This document shows positions 54,452-64,000 of a stretch of DNA of 64,000 bases, in pieces. The stretch is from Neurospora crassa OR74A (Eukaryota > Ascomycota > Sordariomycetes > Sordariales > Sordariaceae): positions 4,257,917 through 4,321,916 of the forward strand of contig NC_026501.1 in assembly GCF_000182925.2 (NCBI RefSeq), read 5' to 3'. Both the position numbers and the translations under genes were made by a program. The stretch's first letter is position 1, and every line of letters starts with the position of its first letter. The notes beneath the pieces were generated by a model. That model saw nothing but the letters and a program-made list of their open reading frames with translations. It was not told the DNA's origin and made no database searches.

Positions 54452-56764
54452 CGTGAATAATGTGGTGTTGCGTAAGTCGTTCGACTCATCAAAAAGAGTG
54501 TGAATGATCGGGAAGCTCGCGGTAGACTCGGATGGCCAGCAAGCGAGTTGTTGAAGGGGAGATCAAGTTGGAGTCGTGTCCTGTCATCAAAAGACAAAAA
54601 CACTTTCTCGGTCCCAAAGGTGTGAGACGAGTGAGTGAGCCATGTAGTCTGCGGGTGGACAAGTTGGGTGGGCCAAAAGATAAAACAATAGGAGGTGTGA
54701 CTACCTATTCACAAGACCTGCCAGATACTGTCTGAATAAAATTCGAGATCGGACTGAATTAACGAAGGGGGAGTGGACAGAATGATTCGGATGAAAGACT
54801 AGAACAAGTAAAGAATGGGTTCCCTCTCCATCCCGTGGCTGAGGTAGAACCGTAACAAGAAAATACTGTCGAACCCGCGAACACACGTACATACACACAA
54901 CACACACTTTGATAATAGCAACAACCCGAAGCAAAAGAGAAAGAAGAAGGAGGAGGAGGAGGGCGGCCCAGTCACGAAAAAGAGAGGCCATGTCTTTGGT
55001 CATAGCGGATTCCAGTCATTTCGTCCATCGTGCCAATTGTTACAGGGCATGCACCACCGGACGCGTGAGTGGCCGGCCGTCTCATCTAAAACTGCGTCTC
55101 GTCGTTGAGCAAAGCGCCGTCGTGGAGAAGGTTTGGCGCAGCCGAGGAACGATGTGGTCTGGAATAAGCGCCGCCATGTTGTTCTGCTGGTGATGGATTG
55201 GCTGGAAGCTGATGGCCCTGGCAGCTCTTGGCATCTGTCTGTTGTACGGTCTGCCTCTCATTGGTCAGATTGTGTGGAGCTCAAGCCAAGCCACCGCCTG
55301 TGTCCGCCTGGGATTCTTGGCGGCGGGAAGAAGAGAGAACATGTCCACTTCCTTTCCACTTCCTCCCCAATCATCATCAAGCACCTCCAGCCACCCAATG
55401 ATTCCAGACCAGCAAGTCCATTTTCCAACCCCATCTTGTCATTCATTACACTATAAACTACCTATCGACCATCGCTGAAACACGCTAGAATATCACTCAG
55501 AGACGCGATACCGCGTTTGACACTTGGATTGACTACGTTATTGACAGTCCAGAACCCCAACCTTCAAAGTGTGGGAACTTCCCGTCCGTCCTTTGGCTTG
55601 TTATCACCACGTACAACGCAGTACGCCCAAGGCACAGACGGAATGATATGTTGAGGTTGCGGGTCTCTGTAAATCAATCTACTTGTGACTGCTATCCCAT
55701 ATCGTGACATGTTGTTACGCTGAAGGTCGAGCCTAGCAACTTTACATATATCTAGGTAGTGACGGTAATATCTTGCTACCTAACAAGTGAGGTCGCACGT
55801 TATCTTTCTTTTGAATACTGTAGTCGCTGTTTGCGGTTGCAGGTGGCTTCAGACCCTCATCCTTTCGGGGGCTTTACAGGTTCGTTGTCTGTGTACCCAT
55901 CGGATATCACGCTCATTTTCTTTGAGGGGTGGCTGTCTCTGTTTTCGCAACCAAAAAACCTCAAGAGGTAGCATCTTTGGCATCGCGGCTTAGGAGAGGA
56001 GATTACTATCAAGTGCCCCTTCTATCAATACGGTTCGGACCGTTAGATAGTGAAAAGAATTATCCATGGAAAGTGTCATTCTCTGTTCAAAGCTCCGGTG
56101 TTGTTGGGTTGGTACTTTGGAGAGCTGGGTTGGATGAAACCACGAAATCCCTTGGTTCGCTGCACCGTTGGTCACACACAGAGTGAGCAACAAGCGGTCA
56201 CCCTCCAACATCTACCATAGTGTACAACATCTTGAAACCCATCATTGACTTGGGGCCTGCCAAGATTGCCAAGCATGATGGCGCTAGACCAAGCTTTTTC
56301 GCCAAGCTGCCAAGGTATTTCCCCTGCTTCAGACGTCATCTTCAACGACGAGGAGGAAACATCTAGAAATTCATCAGACGAACCTCTGATCTTTTGGTGA
56401 ATATTGGGTCGAGCTTAGAGTATCAAGACGTAGATTCTAAGTGGAGATTCGTATGCCAGGTTGGTCGTCACCACAGCAAGTATCCTCAACAACTAGACCC
56501 GAGTACGTGTACATGTTGGTGGGTCTCTGGCATTCACTGAGTACAGCATTCACTGGGCCCAGACCCCACTCTGTGCCCTGCCCAGACCGCACCATATCTA
56601 ACCTTCCAGACTTTGCCAGTCTCCCTCTTTCTCCTCTATAGTACTCAATCAATCGTATCCAACCGCTTGATCTCGATGGTCTCACAAGTTATAAGCCCTC
56701 TCTAACCTTCCCTGTAATTGCATTTGACGAGCGCATCCTCAAAGCGTATCGTCGGCTTCAATTT
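54452..56764. other. Intergenic region between the last gene and the retroelement block
   Basis: About 2.3 kb with no supported gene. The left part is the promoter and leader of the membrane protein gene. The right part (about 56.5–56.76 kb) is of normal composition. It includes a TGTTGG…TCTCACA stretch (56,514 to about 56,685) that could be an unmutated LTR of the copia-like remnant; this is a weak guess. Confidence 0.4.
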
Positions 56765-58250
56765 CAATAAAGCGTTATAGTACTAGGTTAAAAGAAGTAA
56801 TGCGACCTTTATCGATTTAACAATTCGCCCATTCGCCCACAAGCCAGCCTCGCTATATGAAGATTCTCGCTAATACTTATTGTATAGCGACCCTATTGAA
56901 TTAGTTATCGATTCTTCTATCGAACTAATTATCGGTTTATTTATTATCGAATTAAGCGATTCTATTATTAAATTAATTAACGGCTAGTTTAGCAACTACC
57001 AATTCTTTTCTTTTTCTCAACATATCGAACCCTCCTATACCTACGACGATTACTAGTTCGTTATTAATTCCCCTCCTCAGCGATTAGAATATCGCCAATT
57101 AGTAATAGGAATTTATAACTGAACTCAATTACTTCCAGTTCGTTAACTATATCTTCGAGATAATCCCAAAGCCCGATAAAGCGATTGAGCCCGAAAAGTA
57201 TAATATCTAATAGACTAAATATATTATAACTAATAAGATTCTACTTTCTACCTTTAAGAATACTAATATTACTACTATTTTAAATATTAATAGCTAGGAT
57301 AAAACCGGTAGAGACCCTAAGGTTACGTATGATTTCATTTAATTATGTATCGCCTGTGTTACTAACGAGGCTTATAGTGAAATTTTCACCGAATACTTAG
57401 CTATTAAGCGTACTAATTTTAATACTATAACTTTTTTCCTTATTTATTATACTTTACTACGTAAGTATATTAAGGATACGAAGTTTACGATCGATAATAA
57501 TTTCGAAGTTACTTTTCTTTATAATATTATAAAAACCGCCTACTCTATTAATACTAAATACTAGGTAGCCGCCTTAAAAATTAAAGAATTAGATATCAAT
57601 ACCTTCTTATCGAAATTTAGTAATATTAATAATATTAAGTCCTATACTAGTATTAATATTAATATTTAGAGGTCGGCTAGCAATAATAATAATACCAATA
57701 AGAATAATAATAATAATAGTAGCTCGGCTAATAAGAAGAAGGATAACAGTAAAAGAATCGACTATACTAACTACAACAAGAAGATTTACCCTACCTAGAA
57801 GTACGTCTCCTATAGTTATTATATTAATAAGAAGGTTAATATTTATTAGATTTATTACCCTAAGAAGGCGCCTAAAACTTAGAAGCTAAAGAAGGATATA
57901 ATAGCTAAAAAGGCGGCCGCTAGCATTAATACTAGTACCCTCGCCAATAATACTTTAACTAATCTTACTACTCCTACTACTACTATTAACTTTACTTTAT
58001 TATATAGAAGTAGAATATTTATAGGTTTAACTAGCTTAGGCGGTAGTAATATAGATTTTTACTAAAGCCCCTAACCGACGCTATTAAACATATTAATAGT
58101 ATTTAGAATAATAATTAATTAATCGATTATTAATTTTAACTTTAATATACCTATAGTAATCCTACTAAAGACTAATAGGCTTTAAAGTAATATTTACAAC
58201 TAGATAATATTCGTAATTAATACCGGAATAGTATCGCTGGCGTTATTACA
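56765..58250 (+). mobile_element. Copia-like LTR retrotransposon remnant (gag to protease), RIP-mutated
   Basis: AT-rich sequence with CpA/TpG depletion and TpA excess. The + strand can be read as a gag-like polyprotein full of TAG/TAA stops at former Trp/Gln codons. It includes a segment with spaced Tyr (former Cys) residues like a zinc knuckle (about 57,765–57,865). Near the right end GTAATTAATACCGG (58,213–58,226) looks like a G-to-A decayed Asp-Thr-Gly protease site. The reading is cut at 58,251 by the next element. The element is non-functional. The copia assignment rests on the gag style and is moderate. Confidence 0.6.
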
Positions 58251-58490
58251 TGTTAGATCACCTGACTGGATGGCGCAGCCCAGTCGATCGGGTTCATTCA
58301 ATTGAATGAACCGCTCCCACGGGAGCCCACCCACATATGTGGGTCCTGTAGATTAGATAAGGCTTGCGTGCCTTAAGTTATTCGACTATACGCAAACTTC
58401 CTACTCGAGATTCTTTTTAGAGCATCATCTTATACATATTCAATCAGACACATATTATTATCACCACGTTCAAATACCCTCTCAACGGTA
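58251..58490 (+). repeat. Probable 5' LTR of the gypsy-type element
   Basis: It begins TG directly after the truncated copia protease and ends around CTCAAC at 58,481–58,486. A GGTATTAAATAG sequence just after could be a mutated primer-binding site. Its base composition is close to normal, unlike both flanks. The right end is approximate; the 3' LTR is outside the window, so identity cannot be tested here. Confidence 0.6.
58291..58375. repeat. Cluster of palindromes/hairpins inside the LTR
   Basis: Within 85 bp: a perfect 22-bp palindrome (58,291–58,312), a 5-bp stem with 2-nt loop (58,314–58,325), a perfect 16-bp palindrome (58,329–58,344) and a 6-bp stem with 6-nt loop (58,358–58,375). Confidence 0.9.
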
Positions 58491-58655
58491 TTAAATAGTA
58501 GCTGCAACTTTTAATTACTTAACCTGAACCAACAACCACACTATCCCTATCGCCGACCGGCCTTATTTAAGAAGGTATTAAGTAACGTTGCATTGATGAT
58601 AGAAGATCGCTTCTCTCTTTTAACGAAGATAGGAAGTATTTAAAGGTATGTAAAA

Positions 58656-58939
58656 TAAACTTAGGTACTTTTGCGACTATATAACTACTATTCCGATTCA
58701 AGGAAAGCGTTTTATTTATTTAAATAACGCAATCCAACCCCCCTTCCTCTTTATAACGAATTTAGGTAACTATAAAGAATCCCTAACGACGTAACGAATT
58801 TAAGTAATTACGAAATTAATTATTTATTCTACTCCACTCTATATAGCGAATTTAGGTAATTATATATTACTACCTAAATCCCAATAGTTATAAAACTTCT
58901 AAATACTAAAGGTTTCCCCTACTACCGAACTTAGGTACG
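58656..58939 (+). repeat. Dispersed CGAATTTAGGTA motif copies in the element leader
   Basis: Similar motifs occur near 58,658, 58,755, 58,793, 58,845 and 58,924, with variants such as CGAATTTAAGTA and CGAACTTAGGTA. Spacing is irregular (about 40–100 bp), in the untranslated leader between LTR and gag. Confidence 0.75.
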
Positions 58940-61515
58940 CAATAATATTTATCCCTCCTATCTAATTCCTAATTACGTACTTTCTATACCCTTTATATTA
59001 GTTATTATTACATCGAAGGAAATACTTAAGTTCATACTTATTTAATATACTTTAGCCGAAATTATACTTAATATATTCATTAAATCCGACAACCCTATAT
59101 TAGGCTCTCAAAATATTCTACCTACTTCCGAAATCGGTTCTAACCTATTAACCCGGCGTTATAATTATAATAATCTAATAAATACGTTAGATATTTAAAA
59201 CGAATTTATCCGTAATATAAATACCAATATTAAATATATTAAAAGTAAAGTTAATTTCTACTATCCTAACTATAATGAGTTTTATATAATAATAGCTACC
59301 GAACCCTATAATAAACCTTTATTAACTTAAATCTATACCCCTCTAATTATTAACCCTTATTATAAAATATAATACCTATTTATAAACCGTCTTTACTATA
59401 AGATAGTAAAAGATTAAGGCCCCGCGCTATAATTAAAATTAGAATAGGAATCGAAAACTATAAGTCTACCTCGTAGCAACCCTAATAAGGCTCTCCCGGC
59501 GAAACCGGCTAAATTTAGTAATAATAAAGAATTAATTGAATATTTCAATACTAAATTCGATAAACAAATTAATACTCTATTTAATTAAATCACCCTACAA
59601 TCCGTTAATATTCAAAACTCTTTAAATAAGGACTATAAGAGAATCGAGGTTCTATTCGCGGGACAAGTATCTAAAATTAGCAATATACTAATTAAATAGT
59701 TTTAAAATATTAGGGAAATAATTAACTAATTAAATAAAAAAAATAAAACTATAAATAACGTATAGCATTACAAAATTCACAGCGACTTTCAAATAGTATT
59801 AAATAAGTAAACCGATATTTAGAAGAAGTATTTCGAAGTTATATTAAATAATACTATTAAAAAACTAGTAAATTAATAGAAGGAAATAGCTAAGATTATT
59901 ATAGAGAATATTACTAAATAAATTAATAGCGTTCGTACGGAGGTAATAAAGGAAATTCAAAAAGAAGTACTAAAAGGGCTATTTAATAATCCGTATACTC
60001 CTCCTAGCCCTATCCGAATATAGCCGAAAAAGGATTAAAGTCCTTCTACCCCATTTAAACTATTATTAGCTAGAATAACTACTTATAAAACTAATAATAT
60101 TTTCGACACCCCCTTTAAAACTACAATATATAATTATTGGGCTAAGATAATTATTAAAAATAAAGTAACTACTAAGCCTTAAACCTTCTACACTTCTATA
60201 GAAAATATACCCGAAGAAGCCCCTCTTCGAAAGACGTTATCTCCCACCAACCCTTTTCGAAAATATACTTTATTCACCAAATTTAGTTAAAATATTAATA
60301 AGATTATTAAACCTAAGATAATTACTATACTGCTAGAACCGCGCGGTACGGCTATTAATATAATTCGAATTTAATCTACCCCCCTAATCGCAAACCCATT
60401 TCCCTTAAAGTAATTTAACTTTAGAGGAATATTAGTACTAGCCCTTATTAAAGCTTAGATATTATACTAATTTCAAATACTAAACACTCTATTATCTAGC
60501 TCTCTTACTAAACTTATCGTTATCTCCGAAAATATTCCGCCCGAATAAATATTAAGTAACGCTAAAATTATATATAGTAATAATAATCTACCTTACTCCA
60601 GCGGAGGAGGAGGAGGTCCCCTAAGCTCCCTATCCAACGTAGGAGGTAGTAGAGGAGGAGGAAATCCCCGCACTCCCAATATAGGCAGTCGCTACTACTA
60701 CCCCCGCTATAGCGGCAGCGGAGAAGACTCCCCGCTAAAAGGAAGTAAAGGAAAATATAACGACCCGGATAATAAGCACCGCAGACGTAATTATAATAAT
60801 AATAATTATAAAGATTTTAAGAAGGTTAAATAAAAGGATATTAGAAGCTTCAACCCTAATAAATACGACCTTAAAGACTAAAATATTATTAACGACGGTA
60901 AATACACTATATATACCGACGTTTATACCTTCCGAAAATAAATATTATTATTTATTATAGAATTAAAGTAATATTAGCTAATAAGTAAAATAAATAGGTA
61001 ATTTACATACTTATTTTATACTTATTTAACTGGAATAGCCCGGATTTGGTAGACTATAAAGGTAAATAGTTATATTAAACTATACTAGAAGGAGAAAGGG
61101 ATATATAAGTTACTGAATCGCTTTATCGACCGTTTCTCTTTAAATTCTACTATAATTATTACTAAATTTATAAAAGGAAGACTCTACCTTTATAATATCT
61201 TCAATAACCCGGGAATAATTACTTACTATATTTAAAAGTAAATACGCTATACTAAGGCTATAGGTACCCTAACTAAGGATAATAAAAATTAATATAGTAT
61301 AATAATATAAATTTAGTTTAATTTAAACTTTAAAATTAAATAATATTTAAGGGCCCCTACGGAGGGAGAAATACTAACTAGCTATATACAATTAATCTCG
61401 GCTTTAAGAATAATACTTTTAGCTACAATTAAGTAAGACCTAAATAGAAATAGAGGTCGGGCAAATTCTTCTAACCGATTATTATACAATTCTTAACCCT
61501 ATACTAGCTTTATTA

Positions 61516-61659
61516 ATAATTGCAATTAAAACCGAGACTATAATTACAACCGCAACCGGAGTTAAAACCGCTATCGCGACTAAGGTTAAAATTGCAACCG
61601 CGATAGAAGTTAAGATTGCAACTGTAATCGAAGTCGAAATTGCTACTCCTCTTGCAATA
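61516..61659 (+). repeat. Degenerate 24-bp tandem repeat in gag
   Basis: About six 24-bp units start at 61,516, 61,540, 61,564, 61,588, 61,612 and 61,636. The clearest share an AAxATTGCAACxGxxATxGAAGT pattern. In the element frame they encode an octapeptide repeat rich in Asn, Arg, Asp and Tyr/Cys, just before a Cys-containing knuckle-like segment (about 61,700–61,730). Confidence 0.8.
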
Positions 61660-64000
61660 ATACTAGCTAGAATCGCGATTGCGATTTAGCTTACAATAAG
61701 AAAGTATATAAGTGTACTTATTATGCAAAAGAAAGTCCGGACAGTAGTAACTTAAATTCGGACTTAAATTTTATAGACGAAGTAGGAGCGTATTTCGTAT
61801 TGGAATTGGTAAAGAAGTATTGTAAATACTCTAAATATTTTAAAACTAAGGATTATAAAAAATAATACCAAATTCGTTGCGAATTATTAGCAGCCGTTAA
61901 AATAGAAAAATTTAGAATACTATTACTTTTAGCCCCCGAATAACGGACGTACAGCTATTATAAAAAGCGATACGAATTGCGGAATAAATTATTCTAATAT
62001 TTTAAAAAATATTAAATAATTGTAGAGGGTCGTTTAAAAGGATAAGAGTTAAGCTTAGTACCCTACGTTACGCTAACCCTTATTAAAATAATAGCCTTAA
62101 TAAAGATTTGCGAAGTATATATAATAACAATTACTACTAATATTAATAATAGTCCTATATCTAGCTATACGTATATAAGGGTTAATATTAGATTAAGCCT
62201 AAATAGCGGCGCTATTGAAGTATATATAGACCCCGGTATAGGTAGAACCCTTATTAGAAGGAAGTTCCTTAAAACTTTAGAGTATACTATTGAAGTACGT
62301 AATATTAAAGTAAAAGGGGTAGGGGGAAAATTAGTACGTATTTTTAAATAGGCTACTTTTAAAATCTACTTTAAAGGATTCGATAAAAATAGCAACCCTA
62401 TATTAATAAAATTTACTAAAGGGGTATAGGTAATTAATAAATTAGAACTAAATATTCTATTTAGTAACGATTTCCTTTATTCGTACGTAGCTAATACGGA
62501 CTATAAGTCCAAAACTATTATATTTTAAAATTTTAATAACTTTTAGGTCGATTTTATTATATAAGTTAATTTAAAACCTTACCTTCGGAAGGTTACGACT
62601 ATGAAGAAGACTATTATTATACTAGGATAGTCCGGATATATCCTAATTTAATATAAGTTACTACTAAAGGGGCGAAGCTTTATATTAAATTTTAAGTACG
62701 TAGTAATTATTAATATAGTAGTAAATTCGAAATCCCTTTTAATAATATTTATTAGTAATACTACTAACGGTATACTAGTTATATTAAGAAAGTTCTACGT
62801 AGGTAATATTACCGAAGCTATTAATAGTAGTTACTTAGTATTATTAGAGGGAATGATAGTTAATTTGGCCGCTACGATACAAGCGGAAATAGTATTTAAT
62901 TATAAATTCGAAGTCTTTATTATTAGAGCCTTTAATGTAGTAGACGAGGCTAACTGTAATATTGAATTTACGTAGATCCTAGGTTATAAAGCGCCCCTAG
63001 GTAAATATAATTATATTAATAATATAATAGACGAGGAGATTTTAATAGAATTTACGGCGGAGTTCGAAGACAAAGATATAGTATATAAGATTACCGAAAT
63101 ATTAGACGATATAATAAATATTAATAAATTGCTAAAGGTAAATACCGAAAAGTATTTAATATTGGGACTTAAAATTTCCGAAAACTTGTCCGAAAAAACT
63201 ATTAATAGAAGTATTTATATATACGCCTAGAACCTATTATTGGTGCGTAAAATCGAATGTATTATCGACGAATACCCTTCTTTATAGGAAGAAAGCGGAG
63301 TTATTTTAATAAAAGAAGATAATATAATACGTATACTATTAGTTGAGGGATAGTAAAATTAGTGTATCCGAATTCGATTTTACCTTCTAAGTAGGAAGGA
63401 CTGAGAGATTTTAAATTAAATTTTCAATTCGTTATATAAGTAAGGTAAAATGGATTGGGTTAATTATATTATACCCTTTACCTACCTAATTTTCGTAATT
63501 TAGTATACCGTTAAAGGATAGTAAAAAGGCTATATAGTAATAGATTTGCGAGTACTCAATAAAATTATTATATTAAATAATTACCTATTACTACTATAAT
63601 TTAAGGTTATAGCGTTTCTAAGGGGGAAAGGCTTTATAATTATTATTGATACTATAATTTTCTTTTACTAATTTAGTGTATAACTATAATACTATAATAG
63701 ATTTATATTAATTAGTTTGTACGGGTTAGAATAATTAAATATTACTTTAATAGGCTACTAGAACTCCCTAGCGTACGTTTAAAAGTTTATAAATTAATTG
63801 TTTATAACTTTCAATATATTCTATTGCGCCTTTATCGACGATATTATTATTTTCTTTAATATAGCGGAGGATTATTTGCGATACTTAAAGTAAATTTTTG
63901 ATTTATTTATATTAAAAAATATTACTTTATCCCCGAAGAAATTATTTATCGCTTACCTAAATATAGAATTACTTAATTTTAAGGTAGACGCCCTAAGTTT

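Larger units (their letters stand above)
58251..64000 (+). mobile_element. Ty3/gypsy-type LTR retrotransposon, RIP-mutated, continues past the window
   Basis: It starts with a TGTTAGATC… LTR, then a leader with repeats, then a gag–protease–reverse transcriptase body. From about 59.5 kb to the end all the recognisable parts lie in one frame (codons starting at coordinates divisible by 3), broken mainly by RIP-type TAG/TAA codons. The protease-like IDPGIGRTLIRRKFL is at about 62,229–62,273. The RT segment begins with GYIVIDLRVLNK (about 63,530) and retains the catalytic FIDD at about 63,831–63,842. The protease-to-RT distance (about 1.2 kb) leaves no room for an integrase, favouring gypsy rather than copia order. 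The element is dead. RNase H and integrase would lie beyond 64,000. Confidence 0.8.

Noticed and set aside
56514-56685. LTR of the copia-like remnant (TGTTGG … TCTCACA)
   Set aside because: TG/CA ends and location fit, but no second copy, target duplication or clear primer-binding site is visible, so it was not called as a feature.
58271-58300. A-box/B-box-like sequences (TGGCGCAGCCCAG and GGTTCATTC) suggesting a tRNA or SINE
   Set aside because: They lie only 20 bp apart, far too close for a Pol III internal promoter, and no cloverleaf forms. The palindrome explains the second match.

Overview
This window is nuclear DNA from a filamentous ascomycete, almost certainly a Neurospora species. 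The evidence is: short GT–AG introns with CTAAC-type branch points; pyrimidine-rich leaders before ATGs; a close match to the N. crassa phosphate regulator NUC-1; and a 7 kb AT-rich tail whose CpA/TpG depletion and TpA excess is the footprint of repeat-induced point mutation (RIP). I cannot tell N. crassa from N. tetrasperma or other close relatives by eye.

Layout. From 0.6 to 55 kb there are 13 protein genes: src1 (inner nuclear membrane, −), mph1 (FANCM-type helicase, −), mex67 (mRNA export, +), a kelch/single-TM protein (+), nuc-1 (bHLH, +), an atypical acidic Hsp20-like protein (+), sec10 (exocyst, −), nus1 (dolichol synthesis, +), trm5 (tRNA m1G37 methylase, +), a Reg1-like PP1 regulatory subunit (+), pre2 (proteasome beta5, +), qri7 (mitochondrial t6A synthesis, −) and a fungal single-pass membrane protein (−). 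Seven have no intron in the coding region; the others were assembled from two to five exons with in-frame junctions. Long gene-poor stretches lie at 10.9–15.3, 17.7–20.9 and above all 33.7–43.6 kb, and hold only short unconvincing ORFs, homopolymer tracts and one 61-bp tandem duplication.

From about 56.8 kb to the end the sequence is a nested pair of dead LTR retrotransposons, both in + orientation. A copia-like gag/protease remnant is cut at its protease motif by an LTR beginning at 58,251. After that LTR comes a Ty3/gypsy-type gag-protease-RT body that runs off the window. From at least 59.5 kb to 64.0 kb it can be read in one frame with mostly RIP-type nonsense codons.

The genes do not form a pathway or cluster. 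They are ordinary housekeeping and regulatory genes, mostly with their own promoters; divergent promoters occur at mph1/mex67 and sec10/nus1. I found no convincing undescribed multi-gene system. The best leads are the Hsp20-like protein whose alpha-crystallin domain is split by acidic low-complexity sequence, the src1 intron placed so that retention would remove the second membrane span, the nuc-1 bHLH loop insertion, and the hairpin-rich GC-normal LTR inside the RIP-mutated block.
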